64,000 nucleotides of DNA from Phoronis australis (lineage: Eukaryota; Phoronida; Phoronidae), in the NCBI GenBank assembly GCA_002633005.1, contig NMRA01000573.1, forward strand, positions 186,001-250,000, read 5' to 3'. The notes beneath the pieces were generated by a model that did not search any database, was not told the origin of the DNA, and worked only from the letters and a program-made list of their open reading frames with translations. Position numbers and translations under genes: made by a program. This document shows positions 44,170 through 58,300 of the stretch, piece after piece; position 1 is the first letter of the stretch, and every line of letters begins with the position of its first letter.

Positions 44170-45356
44170 TGAATCTTAGCGCCTAAGGTCACGTGACCTA
44201 CTTCCAACCACCAATTTACATATAAGTGCTGATGCTGTGGAAAGGTGCGGCCAATATGGCAGACTTTCTAAAGGAAGTCCCAAGACACTGATGACCCCAT
44301 TTTTCAATGCTGCTGTAAAAAGATTCTGACAGAAGCTTTTGACATACTTGGAAGGGACTTCGCAGCCTCTGTAAGTTCCACCCCAGATGATGTAACAAGC
44401 ACTGAACAATGGTGTCAATTACATGTCAAAGTCCTTATCGGGTTAATGAACTCCACATTTGTCAAGTGATACTGCTTCTAAACCAAGTGTGTAAAAGTCT
44501 ATGGTTGGATTTATAGCCCAGAGTCGGTGCACATCTATGATAAAGGCACGAATCCAGAGTCACAATCGAGGGTCAGTGCACAGGGGGCACTTGGTAGTTC
44601 TCCTTTACAGCAGCAAAAAACAGACCGAACACCGGCATTTTGTACCCCTGGACCGTTCCTCTGGTTCCATGCTCTTGAAGAGTCATGCATTGCCTGGTTC
44701 CATGTTTGCTCTAACGCAGACTGTAAAAATTATTCTGCCTCAAACTGCCAGTCAAGAAAGACCTTAATTCATAACTCAGTTGCTACAACGGGCTAACCTG
44801 ATACAAAGCTCTAACTTGCAACGCATAGATCTGTTTTTAATGACACTGCTATTGGGTCAAGGTACAGGTGAAAGCTAAGTGCAGAGCATTTTGCAAGCGT
44901 TCTGTGGCCAACTAAGCACTCAAGACAAGACAAGTTGAGAATACCTTTAGGTCAAGTCAGTACTAGAGGCGTGACAAACCTAAGAAGATAGAGGCAGAGA
45001 AAAGTAGTGACACACGCACAGGGAAAAAAGATTCTTCAAACAAGAAACTATAGTATAAATTTCATTCTTGAGTCTTGTAAATATACTTATATGCAACATG
45101 GCATGTGTCCATCTGTACATGATTATATTAACGTTCCAAAGAGATGAGACATATTTATTGTAAAAATGTTTCGTTGTGCTTGTAAATAGTGATTTATTGC
45201 TCAATGTGATTACATGCTACACATAGGACTGTATTCAACAGTCAATGAAATAAACAACCAATTTTAGAGGCATTTTGAGCGTTTGTAGTCAATGAAACTG
45301 TGACAGTTACGGAAGGAGTCTTTTTTTTGATTTCTTAATAAACGATGCAATGCCAT
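44170..45356. other. Intergenic, no gene recognised
   Basis: Overlapping short frames at 44176-44796 on both strands have no recognisable features and no supporting splice context. Confidence 0.35.
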
Positions 45357-45360
45357 TTAA

Positions 45361-48300
45361 GAGACAGTCCATATAAAAACCAGTAGATTTTCAAAAATCA
45401 GTCTATACGTCAAAATTTAAAACAATTTCATTTTTTGTACATGGGTAGGTATCCTAACATAAACCCGAATGCCAAATTTTGTGCACTCAGTGACCCCTAA
45501 TTTCGCCGCTGGAGCATGATAACACAAATTGGCACAATTGGGCATATAAGCCGTCTCAAAAATCGCATTTTTTCAGCAACGAAAATGAGTAACATACAAA
45601 ATAGATCAAAACTTATATTTTGGAGGCTGAAATAACCAACGTATACTGTACATAATTCTGTGTCATTTATTAAAATCTGACAGTTTTGTGCTAGACAGGG
45701 GAGATAATCCACAGACCACTTTTTGGGGGCTAATTTTAGTGACCATTTTTGTGACCTTCTGACTGCCATAAAACACCTTGTAGCCTTATGTGACTTTTTG
45801 AACATACAGTTAAAGAGTTAGTCTTGATGACTGAGCAATAAAAAATCTTGCCTCAACTTTGCACCTTAGTGAAAATTGTCTTGCAAAACTGCCTATTTTC
45901 ATAGCTTGGAAATGACGAGCAGAGTTTACAGACCATTTGAACAAACTTTTAGGCAATAAGTCTGCTTTAAATAGTTATAGAAACCAAGTCTTAACTCTTT
46001 CAAATGAAAACAAGATGTTTTCCGGGTTTACTACGCGGCAAGTATCAAACATGAAACCGATGACCTTTGCCCACTGAGGGAGTCAGTTGAGGTTAAGCTT
46101 GAGGATATATAAAAATGTACGTGTAACCCTCTTGTATTCTTTCATTTCAGGTTAATTTAAAAACTCTGTAGAAATTTTAAATGGAAATAAATGCCTTTAA
46201 GATTAAACGAGTAAGAATTGATATTTGTAATGACTGGATTTGAAAGAAGCAAGTGCATTTTAAAAAGACAAAATGGCGGACGATGTCGATGGGCCTTCAT
46301 GTTCCTTTAGAGTTTATTCTGCAAAAAATCCGACCACAAAAGCTTTGTGCCTTAGTGAGTTAAAGACACCACTGAACATTTGAGATACAGGAAAAGCAAG
46401 GCCTGTGCCAGAGTAAGGACTCGTACTACCCAGAGTCGGTGAATTTCTGACTGAACAAGACCAGTCATGGAAGAGTCAGGTAATGCTGGATGTTACCACT
46501 CTGCTCCTCTCCTGAACGTAGCAGCCTTGTCAAATTCTACCGGCATTTCTGTTTCGAGATATGACCTGAGTGAAAGTCAGAATGGAAAGGATCTCTGTGA
46601 TCGCAAGATCGCTCCACTCAAACAACATGCAAAGTACTTTGAAGCCGAAGGTAACAATATCATAAACTTTCTGGATTTGAAAGAAGCATTACTTTCCAGT
46701 GGCCGTGTGAAGGAGTGTTATGTGTATGCATGTTCAGTCAATGCAACAAAGTCTTTTCCAAAATACTCAGTTCCTAGTATAAGCACATTCCCAAATTCCC
46801 ACTATTCCACCCAAGGAATTCGCGTGTGGAAATCGTTCCATGTAGGTGACGGTAAGTTCTTACAAATACTGAGAAAACGGGAAACCTATTTCTCTAAAAT
46901 ACACTAACATCTCTCTCAGACATGGCGGATTTTCAACACCAAGAGTTAAGGTTGGCACTGTATCAGATCTGGTGAAGAGCCCCAACAAATGTTCCCTTGT
47001 ACCCAGCAAGGTTACTCGAAATTTTTTGCTACACGTATGACCACATCGCACGACAGTGGTCACAAATGTTTTCAGATGCAAGAACCGGAGCGTCATTTGA
47101 GACAGCCTCAGAGTACTATTTCGATGAGACGATTGCTGAAGCAATAGGTTAGGCATTAAAAAAGGTAAAGGTCAACAAAATTTTCAGCAATGGTTATAGA
47201 ACTTTCTGACGAACATATTCGATGAAGGAGATAAGTCAGGTAAAAACGTTCACCTCGGAAGTGCCAAAATGGAGAAAACATTGCGAGAACCTACTGGTAA
47301 AGTGTTTACCTGTGATATTAAGTGAATCGCAGATTGGTGGATTTTTGGAGGTTTTCTGCAGCAATGTTTATGACGATGTAATTTCTGCTGAAGATGCTGT
47401 TATATCGACAGATTTACTGAATGAAGTTTAGCCTAGTTTTGTAGCATACTAGTCAAAGATGTGTGATATATGAAGTCGAGACCGTTACTTCTGTTTACTT
47501 CATGTCTGTCATGAACGAGTCATTAATAAAATTGTCTCTCGTGAATTATTTTCTATTGGCTGTGAATGTGTACCTTTTTATACCACTGATGATCACACTG
47601 GCAGAAATATTCAGCGTTAGGGTGCCCGGTGTGTGGGGGGAACACCAGATTTCTGGCGACTGGTGGCGACTAAAATTTGTAGCAACCGGCAGGGACATTA
47701 CAATATGAACCCAACGTTACAATGACTATCGACAAGTTGAAGGATTTTTTGCACTGAACACTAGGGAGGCATATCCACCTTGGACGCCTTCTTTTGCCTG
47801 TGGCACGAACAAGGCAGATAGACAACTAAGACAGGGGTGAGTTCAGTAACACTAGAACCTCTCTAAAATTTATCCAAAACCACGTGTTCTTATTTAAAAT
47901 GCAGGGCAATATTTCGCGAAGTCTTGAATTATAGCAAGGTCCTTTTGTTACTGCTCTTATTCTAGATGCGTCTTCAGTCTCTACGTAAACAAAAGCAGCG
48001 CCATCTATCATCATGCCAGTTGATTTACGTTACATATTTTTGTAATTAGCAATAATCATCAATGCCGTTTTCAGAGAATGGTAATTAATAATGCTGTCTG
48101 CCTTTTCTCCAAAATACAAGGTTTTTATGTCGTGTTTCGCAAGCTAATTGTATGTTCCAAGAGCCCCCTATTGGCAGCAGAGGCAACTGAGAACGTGCAA
48201 GAGGACGAAGTGCAGTTCGTGTAATGCTTCGTACGCAAAAACTGCATTAGAGGCAAGATTTTTTATTTTACATTATGAACAGGTTAGGAATGACTAAACA

Positions 48301-48730
48301 GATTATTATAAAGTCAATTTCTAGAAAGGTGCGTTATGGCTGCTACAGAGTGCCAAATTTGGCCGAAAATGGCTTCAGTGAAAAACTGAAAAATAGCCGT
48401 TTTTGCCTCACAAATTCAAAACGTACAAATTTAAAAATGGATTTTGAAAGTTATACCATTAAATTATTCAGCCACTGTCCTTTCAATTCGTATTATTAAT
48501 TTGTTTTGGCCTTACCTCACATGCTAGTAAAATGCATTCAAACATGCCTACTTCGACGCCCAATTTTGTTGCAAAATGGAGGTACAGGTCATAAAAAGAA
48601 AAATGATTGAAAATTCTTAAAAAGTGAGGTTTTTCTACATCTCAACAAACCAAACTCATGTGCTAAGTTTCAAAAAAATCGGTGATTTTGGGTATAGACT
48701 CTACCTGTTGGTTTTTATATGGAGTCACTC
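45361..48730. mobile_element. 3.37-kb TTAA-flanked DNA transposon (decayed)
   Basis: The left end starts GAGACAGTCCATATAAAAAC and the right end, reverse-complemented, GAGTGACTCCATATAAAAAC. The inverted repeats remain alignable for several tens of bases inward (GTCTATAC). TTAA at 45357-45360 and 48731-48734 flanks both ends. A TTAA target is used by piggyBac and Kolobok elements; which applies is not decidable from the ends alone. The interior has coding-like fragments at 46273-47431, none of which I recognise as a transposase. Confidence 0.7.
46273..47431 (+). pseudogene. Coding-like fragments inside the TTAA element
   Basis: A good start context at 46273 (AAAATGG) opens 36 codons beginning MADDVDGPSCSFRVYSAK. 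A 146-codon frame follows at 46467-46907, with possible donor GGTGACG|GTAAGT near 46853. A further frame near 47050-47145 contains HDSGHKCFQMQEPERHL, and another at 47222-47431 contains WRKHCENLLVKCLP. Together they could be exons or decayed pieces of a transposon gene. No domain was recognised and no intact frame links them. Confidence 0.3.
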
Positions 48731-48734
48731 TTAA

Positions 48735-51700
48735 ATGGTCTAATACAGTGTATCGGTGTGCAGAAATCAACCTTGCACCCGGTATCAGAACAGAAGATGA
48801 CCGACACGACATTGCTGTGGAAATTACCTTTCACAGCTCCAGTTAAAATACTGAGAACTCTAGCCAACAGCTTTTGATAATACAATGCATTACATGCCCG
48901 ATTCAGAGGTAATTGAAAACTATGTAGTCCACAAAAGTACGTAACACAAAAAGTGGCAGATCTAAGGGGTCTGATGTATGATCAGGAGCAGTTACTTGAC
49001 GAAGGCTCTTGACCAGTCTTCCTATCCCCAGGTCACTACTTATTTACACCCCCATGCACAACCCATCCATGTTTTAGATTCAGAACCATCAGTGCTGTCC
49101 TATCTTTAGTCACTTTCCCGTTAGAAGCAAAACTTCAGTAAAAGCGAAGTAAGTGGGAAAGGTTAACTCCGGTGGTTAATCTGCAAGCAAAACTTCGCTT
49201 AAAATACAATGTAGAATTTAAAAGCAAAGCTTCGTTCTTCAGTGTAGTGGGAACACCAAAAGCGAAGCTTTGACGGAGTAATCGATAATTGTCGCGGCAA
49301 CGATATAGTACGATCACGCGAGACTTGCAAAACTGATTCTTTGTTATTGTAGAATAGCCGACGTGCTCTCAATAGATGGATGTTAATAAATACAAGAAAG
49401 TATATCTGAGGAAGAATGACACCGGTCCTTTTCATAAATGCTTCGTAAATGGCAGGCGAATAATTTTCAATTAGAGTGGAACCTACTACTCAATATTCGT
49501 TTGAGAGTACGAATGACCAGCGTCGTTTGTTGTCATAGCGATAACTTCCGACACTGCTGTTTAGTGGGAAAGGTAAGCGAAGTTTCGGCAAAGCAACCGA
49601 AATTCTCCTAATGGGAAAGCAACGTAAGTCCTAGTTTTCAAGTGCTGTCTAGACCACCACATTGTAGAGCACTGTCATAGCGAGGTGCTGCCCCCTTTTG
49701 TACGGGGCCCTGAAGTTGTACTTATAAGAGTCATGTAGCTAGGATCCTATATTGGGTCCTTAGGATGCAGTTAACTTAATAGGGGATCCAGAACTCCAGG
49801 GAGCCTTCCAATTTTAACTTTACAATATACACCCACCACTGAACACTGGATTGTTGTAAGACTTTACAAATTTCAAGAAAAAAATCATGCCAGGCAGCCA
49901 GTATGACTAAAAAAGGAAATTGAAAGCCAAATGCACAAAAGCATCATTAAGGCCTTAACTAATTGTGTTATGTAACAGCAACACACAGCACTGAGTCTTA
50001 CAACACACTGTAACAGCAGGTAACAATAAATAACACTTGAAACAATATCATTACGTTAGTGCTTACACCCAGTTTCAATAAAGAAGTGAACTTATAACTT
50101 GGACCATGTCACTCAACTTGTTCACACGAGGAGCTACCTGTTGCTTGTAACCAACTACAAGTAGAGAGCCGCGTCTAAAGCAACGATACACTGTCACAAA
50201 ATGCACAGGTGCAATGCCCTGCAACAATGGTCAATTCTTTCCAAGCCCATTTGATAAAGAAAGAATTTAAGACAAATTACATTATATTAGTAAGTGTTAC
50301 TGTGATGCTATGCAGGTTTACAGAAGTTGTTTTACAGTATTAAGTTTTATGTTTTAGATACATTACTGATGTTGCGGAAAAAAACGATACGTACAAAATA
50401 TTACTAGAAGTGAGTTTTGATACAGTGAAGTTTCACCAACTGAAATAAAATTTTATTTCTTCCCTTTTATAAGATATTTAGAGCCAAATTCAAGTTCTTT
50501 ACCATAAATACCACCAAACACTATTATGAACATTGTAGGCATTCACAACCTTGAACAATGAACAACATGTTATCTTGGTCGTTACTTTTTGTCTGAAACT
50601 GGCGAGATTTTATGGTAACACAAGATAGATGATTCGATTGCTTTCAATAAACCTACAATAAATCAACCATCTGTCAAAAACTACTCAGACCATCAACTGG
50701 GATTAAATTGTTCCTTATTAAGACTACGAAAGATTTCTGGTCTTTGGAAGAAACCTTTTGGCCAAGAGGTCGACTCTAATCTAAGCAAAGGAAAATTTGA
50801 GACCAACTTAGTGATGATAAGCAATCCAAATCAAAAGTTATTGTTTGTCAGGAGTTAAGTCCATAGTTGCAGCTGATAACACCACTCAGTTTAAAGCTTT
50901 GTAGGACCCAGGAATAAGGTCCAAATTAACTTCGGAACATGATATATCTCAGAAATAGCTGCACACATTCATATGGAACTTTCAGATACTATACATAAGA
51001 GGGTACAAAAGTAGGACTTCTGTGGTTTTCATGAAAAAAGTCAAAATTTCCATAAAAATAAAATAATTTAGGAAACTGCGTTGGCATTTCTGACAATTGA
51101 TCTTGAACTTTATATTGCATGTTAGTTACTGATACCATTGTTTTGCAATCAATGCAACTGAGTTTTTGCTCAACTTTACTAAAAGAACATGGTCACGTGA
51201 CCCAATCAATGACAGATTTGGTAAACAATCAAAAATCAAATTCTACAGATTGATTGAGCTAAAATCTACAGTTTGTTTAGATACTAGACTGTATACACAG
51301 AAGGCTTAACATAACTTTAAAAACCTCTAAGTGAAAGTCTCAGAGGTGGAGTACGTAAATATCTCTGCACACATTTTTTCAGAACACAAAAAACCTCATT
51401 CTGTGACCCCAACATCTCGGCAAACAAGCCTGTAGCCTCTGCTTAGCATATTTAGAACCACTGAGTAAATCCAAATGAGAAACTGTATCAATTTTTCGGA
51501 GACAAGAAACTTGAAATTGACATTCTAAGGTTTCAATCAGCACATAATTAAGTAGTTGACTGTTCAGTTCTGTCACAGTTTAGCTTTTTGACCAAATGAC
51601 CGTAATAACAACAGACTGATTAAAAGAATCTTATTATTTTAAAAACTTATTAATAAGCATTTGAGAGTGAGTAGGACATACAACGAGGTTCCTCATAATC

Positions 51701-52201
51701 TCAATACCAAACAAGCAAAACAATAACAGGAGGTATAGCGCAAAAAGCATTAACTGAAATTTAAACATTATGTACAGCTTTGAAAGTGTAAGATGGGGTT
51801 TGTTTCATGAATAGTGACGAAAGACAAAACTTTGGTCTTGCACTCCACATAACTATTTCTGGAAATTAATTAAAATTTACTTTTGCAAAAGAACAACAGA
51901 GTATCTGATAATAAGTAAATAACCACTACTGCCTGAGAAAATTTGCACAAATAATTTGCAGCCTGTGATGTGCTGACAACTGCATGACTAAACGTTTTTG
52001 GAAATTGTGAAGTTGAAGCGTAAGACTAAATTTCTGTCTTAGATCTTAGTCATTTTCATGAACCAGAACTCTCTGCAAAATTGTGCATTGTTTGGAACAG
52101 AAACTTAACCAAACAAATAGAAAGAGAATGCTAATTAGTAAGGCATAGAAGTTACAACGAGCCTGAAAACAGACGGACAACAAACACACAAGCGAATTTA
52201 C
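48735..52201. other. Downstream region of the flippase gene; no gene recognised
   Basis: AT-rich with frequent stops. Around 49112-49615 there is a possible inverted-repeat element: CTTTCCCGTTAG at the left and, reversed, CTTTCCCATTAGGAGAATTT at the right, with repeated GCGAAGT words between; no target duplication was found. The 3' UTR of the minus-strand ATPase probably occupies part of 52201 downward; no polyadenylation site is assigned. Confidence 0.35.
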
Positions 52202-52303
52202 CTATTGGTAGGATGTTTCATCAATAATATTGGTTTGTGATAAAGTTAAATTGCCTGATCTTTTTGAGAATGAAATGCTGAGTTTGGATATGGAAGCTGA
52301 ACC
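52202..52303 (-). CDS. ATP11B: Probable last coding exon of the ATP11B-like gene
   Basis: An acceptor CAATTTTCAG precedes 33 sense codons and TAG, in the phase (0) left by the exon ending at 54548. The peptide starts [17 protein letters not shown]: serine-rich and cytosolic-tail-like. P4-ATPase tails vary, and an intervening small exon between 52303 and 54548 could have been missed. Confidence 0.6.
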   Translation of the reverse strand, partial: GSASISKLSISFSKRSGNLTLSQTNIIDETSYQ

Positions 52304-55300
52304 CTGAAAATTGTCAAAAAGGAGATTGCATTAAAAACAATAATAATTTATATGAAAATGGAAACTAATATTGATGAGGAAAGTATAACGTCTTAATTAT
52401 CACAAAAATGTGTTACTGAACAGAAACATGCGCATGTGCAAGACTGTGAATTAGAAATAAGACAAGTTGAAGCAGCGATACTAGCCTGGACAATGAACAT
52501 ACTCTAAACTCATGGTGTTTAGCTTTACATCTTTACTAAATGTTTCCATTCGGTCTTGGACATAGAGAATAACAGCTCAAGCAAAGCAAGCACTCTTCGT
52601 TTTAAAAAAAAGATTTACTAATTTTAAAAAACGTTTGGTATGACGGTATGAATTTTGGTGTTCAACATGCTGGTCATGAAATGAGGATTAATTAATTAAA
52701 CTTTGTTGATGTTCACAGTTTTATGAAGATACTCTGTAGGCAATCTGATAGAAAAGTTCTATAATTATTCACAATTTAATGTGGAATATTTGGAATTTTA
52801 CAGACTTGCTAAAAAGCCATTGATGACTCAGCCTCTAGCAGGGGTGAAACCTACAAAATTCTTGGTGATGTGGAATATAAGTTTCTTGAATTTCATACAA
52901 AAACACTAGCAAAATCTCAAAATGTAACCAAACATTTATGTTTGCAGCTGTGTCAAATAAACCTTGGCAACAATGAAATAACATTATTTTTTACACATTA
53001 AATTGTAATTTTTAGTAAACCAAAAACATTGAGTGTAACACTGCAACTTAAGGGGAACATCACCTTTTGTGAAAAATTATTTGGTCAACACGGTATACTC
53101 TACTTAACACTACAAAAGGTATTTTCAACCTTTCTAGTCAATTTTAGTATAAATAAAATCAATAAAAATAGCAATTGGTCAAACTGAAAGGATGATGCTG
53201 TGAGCAAGTCACACAATGTAAACAGTGTGTGTTTGATCAGCTGAACTGCTTCTGACTAGTTGTATTGCCTGTTTCCGGCATCATATTTCAAGTCAATGTT
53301 ATGTACTGGGAATTGAAAAATGGCGGGCGTCTCGGCCATTGAGCAACATTATCGAAGCAGAACATTTAGAGTTCACAGCTTATGATAAATGGTGACTAAC
53401 ACTGGCAGACCAAGTCCACTGTGTCAGACCTCCTTAAATTTAGGTTTTGGTACTTTTTAAGTAAAATATCACCTATTGATCAAAAACGCCTTCAAAAAGG
53501 CAACTTTCCACTTCAAAAGGCCAGTAAACTCAGATACATACAAAGCAAATTTTGGTAAAAAACAAATAATAAAAAGTTAACAAACTGCACACACTGTCTT
53601 ACCAAACAACTAATGATTAGTTAAAAACAATAAGAACAGCTATAAAATATGTGCTTAGTTATCTACTAGTGCCAGCAGCAACAAGCAAAGAAATTAATAA
53701 AAAAGATATTGACAATGACTGTACAATTATGCACAGTGCATTAAACAAGTGAAAAGTTAAATGTAATTCCAAATTAAAAGATACGTGACAGTGAATATGA
53801 ATAATGAATAACAATTATAAACATTTGATCAATTGAAACATTGAGCAGCGACCAATTTCACACATCTAGCATATTTCGAAACATGTCAAATAGTTGAATA
53901 ATTATCTACTATTCATTTTGAGTTATGTACCTCAAAATGCCTGTTACACAAATAAGAAATAAAATGTTTATGACTGTCTCATTCTCATGTCTTCAATTAT
54001 TTTTCATAAAATTAAATGTAAATCAGAACAATTTTCATTCATGCAATGCCATGTTTCACAAAATTGTCATGTAATCTGGGATGATTAATGTTCAACCACC
54101 CATATTTCTATTGTCCACCAGAAAATCATATAATCTTCTGAATTTTTCAAGTAATCAAATACAAACAGTTACCATAGTTTCAAAGCAACGACTTTATCAG
54201 AGTCATAGGGGCTCTTGGGTTTTGGCATGGTTTTTATACAACTGTGAGGAACATGATTTAAATGGAACATTTGTCCGAAAATGCCCCAAAATATTAATTG
54301 TAACAAAGTGAATAAGGCTAAATGACAAATCTGTAGTTAACCTGGCCTTAAATAGGACACGGGGACTGGAAAAATATCCAGCCATGAATCAAAGAAGACC
54401 TAACTGAAACTGTTCTCACAAATTGTTATGATTTTCAATGTGAAGAGGTTTTGCTATTGACTACAAAAACAAAATTTGGTTTCGTAGCAGTTAATTATGG
54501 GAGAATGGCTATTCAATGCGTTAATACCCATGAGCAAATCTACTTACCCTCCTGCAGTGAGCACTAGGCCCATTGAAGATAGTATTGCGCAAGACTAATA
54601 AACATATGTCTGGCAGGAGAGCAGCCACCATCAGTAACAAGAGGGAAAACCAGACAGAGGGATGGGACAGCATGATACGGAATGAACCCAGCAAGTCCAG
54701 GTGATCCACAAACAAGCTGGGCCTGTAATCATGAGTGACACAACAGTTATAATTATTACATCAAGACAACACGCTTTGTTCTACATACAACTACATTTAA
54801 TTATCTAATATCAGACGATCTAGTGACAGTTTCAGTCTAAAACTATAAAAGCCTTAAGTTTACACTGCAGTAAAATGTAAAGGCTACAGTGTCAAAAGCT
54901 TTGCTCAAGTCCAAGAACACATTCAAATAAATGGTAAATATTGCTCATAATGAAACAAAGTCTTTATCTTGAAAGATACCCTTGGCTTAGTTTTCAAAAG
55001 TTTTAAGCATGGATTTGAGTTTCACCAACAATTCATGTACGTGTTTCACAAAAAAATTCAAAGCTTTCTAAAACCTTATGAGAAAAATCCATCCAGTTCC
55101 CAAAAATAAAGCAATCAGTTTACCAGACAATTTCGGTGAAGAAAAATGTGAGTACAAAGAAGCCAGCGATTGTGAACCAGTTGAAGAAGTGAATGACTCC
55201 ATTCCAGTAGCGTGTCTCTATAAACAGCTGCAAATACAGAAAAAATATGTAAGTAGAAGCAAAATTGTCCAAATGTAGCCGTGACAAAAACAGACCTGTG

Positions 55301-58300
55301 AGGTTGGTTGGCGCCATATCCAGCAATAAATTGTGGGATAGGTTGAGGTTATTGTTATGGATAGCTTGTAGCCATGCCCACAATTAATTGGGGGGCAGGT
55401 TGTAGCCAAGCCTACAATGAATTGTAGGACATGTAGCCATGTCCAACAATATTGTGGGGGTAGGTTCTAGCCATGCGCCACAATGCATTGTGGGACAGGT
55501 TGTAACTATGTCAAACAATTCATGCCCCACAATGCATAGTGTGATAAGCTATGTCTACTCTACAATACATAGACAGGCAGTTTAGGTCGATTGTTATTTT
55601 TCAAAAATGAATTACAGGACTGTCAAATTCAACCATTTCTATGGATTCGTACAAATGGTATAATATGATACAATAGATGTTTACATTATTATATTCATAT
55701 TAATGGTTTATAAAATTTATCGCGCAAGGTTTATCATTGCTGAGCTAAATGAATGATGCTATGAATAGTGACAAATTATCATCAGCCTCGTATGACCTCA
55801 CATCAACCAAAATGGCAGGGAACATAGACGTAAATTAAGAAAATTAATTTGTACTGTCTTGTGTTTCAAAATCTGTTGTCTACGTGGATAACTGCTGAGA
55901 TAAAGAGATATCATAATTTGCTCGTATTGCTTTGCATTGCATTTCTATTGCTATTTCAGACTATTGTTAATTCATACTCAAGATCTGACAGTTAAATTTT
56001 CATGGGAACAAAGACAGCAAGAAATTAATATATACATCAACTAAATTATTTCCAGAATGTATGAGCAAAATTTTATATCTGATTCAGAAAAAAAAAACAA
56101 TTCATTAACTTATAAAAAGTGAGAAATTTATAGGCAGCGAATTTGCAATATCGACTATGTTACGCTGAGACAGGTACGTCAGTCTTACCTTGAAATTCAC
56201 AACAAACACGACTACAAATAAAACAACTCCGCCAAACTCCCAGTTTCCCATAAGCTGAAATGAAGAACTAACTGAATCGACACATATTTTTGGAAATTTT
56301 CACAACATTGCGTTAATTGGCATATTTTGGAAATCTCATAGCAAGATGATGAACAACTTGAAGACAAGAATCATTTGACGCTTTCAGAAAAGCTACATGG
56401 CACAAATTTGCTTGACATGTCAAGCACACTCATGTTAATATTTACTAAATAACTTTTAGATCAGAATAATGAAAACATCACAAGGCCAAGGTCATCAAGA
56501 CATGACGCATGTGCTTTATAAAATGAAAGTTTGAGACAATTTTACATGTCAAAATACTTACTACCTATGGGTTCCACCTTAAGCATAACATTGTTGAGAA
56601 GGCTGAACACACACGACATTTTAGAGTTTGGAATAATCACACAAGCTGTGAGCCAGGAATGTGCACGATGCTATCTCAAGTTAAATTAAAGCGCGTTCTA
56701 CCCAAGAAGCAAACCTTTAATTTAGACCACTAACCACAGACTACAAAAATGGTCTCTACCTACTCCTTTGTCAAATGAGAAGGAATTTATGGACTTGCAA
56801 TGAACCGACAGTTTGATGACGTCCATTATTTATTTAACAGTTTGTTACTACTTCAGATCATGCTCGACTGACAATAGTTAAATATAGTTTGCAAATTGAA
56901 ACCGGACGGTGTCAGCTTTGTTCATCAGGACGACCTTACCTTGCCAGAGTTATCCAGGGGCGTATTAGTCACAAATATAGCGTAGACACCAAAGAAAGCT
57001 ATCAAAGAGTGAAGCCAACCTAGAAGTAAAATGTGTCAATTAAATCAATTAACAAGTTAAAATTAATAGTTTTTTTATTTTGCAAACAAAAAGTGAACAA
57101 CGATCAACATACTGTAAGTTTTGTAAATTAACGATTACTGTCAACATCATGAAGTAACAATGTCACTTATAAAGTTTTTTATGAGTTTTGAATCATTTTT
57201 TGCCCTTTGATTATTTTTCATACACCATTTTGTAGTTTTCAGGGTTTTCCACATTTCCATCAACTGCAAAGCCACATTGTTTTCCATGAAAAACTTCTTT
57301 CATTTCAATGAGTGTATGGTGCACAGAACAGATATTTTTCAGTCTTTTCAGGACGAATGATATCACTTTGATAATGGGGAGTCCAGAAAAAATGAAACAG
57401 AGTATTGGTGATAGACATCAACTGTAGTGCTGTAATGCTTTAAGCAACAGAGAGGTCGCTTGTTTTGTGTCATGTAGGCTCCTCAGTTCTTGTACATCTC
57501 TGTCTTCTTTGACACGTCTTTGCAGAGCCTACTCTATTGAGAGTCACAACAAAGGTAATAAGGAGCACATAGGGCAACTCCATTTTTACTAGGTGGCTCT
57601 CACAAATAAAGGTCCCTCTTTTTAACAACTGAGTAATGAGTGCAAAACGTAGTTCATCAGCATGCGGGCATTAGAATCCAAAAAGATAGTAACACCAATG
57701 CAGGTATTTCTAAGTGTAGGGCCCTTTCCACACTGGTGCCACCTATAGTAAGTTTTGAGTACCTCATTGGTGTGTAATATGTGAGTGATGTATATCACAG
57801 TAGTTGAAGGTGATCAAAACTAATTAAAAGCTCATTATAGATACAAAACTCAAATCAACATGATGATGACTTTGAATGATATGCAAAGCACGAATACCAA
57901 CGCAACCTAACACATACCTAGACCGACCCAGCGGAAGAATTCTGTAAATGACAGCCAAGAATTGTTGGCAATTTTTCTGCAAAGAAGAGGACTTATTCAC
58001 TGACAACTTTTAAAAACACTTCAATAACATGGAGTATCAAAACAGAGAGACAGACAAACAGACAGACAGACTGACCAACAAGCTGTCTGACATGACTGAA
58101 CCAAAACCAAAACCAAAGCTAAGCCAACTAACTCTATCTCAAAATGTTCCTTACAATAACATGATTTTTCATTCTGAAAAACTTTGATTCCTTAATCTCA
58201 ATCACACGTTATACCCTCAATTCTAACATTGAAACTAATGCCAAGAGAACTACTGTAACACATTCAATTCCAGTTTGATGGGATTAATTATATTTGCTGG

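Noticed and set aside
46467-46907. Independent 146-aa host gene
   Set aside because: It lies inside the TTAA-flanked element next to other coding fragments on the same strand, so it is better explained as transposon content.
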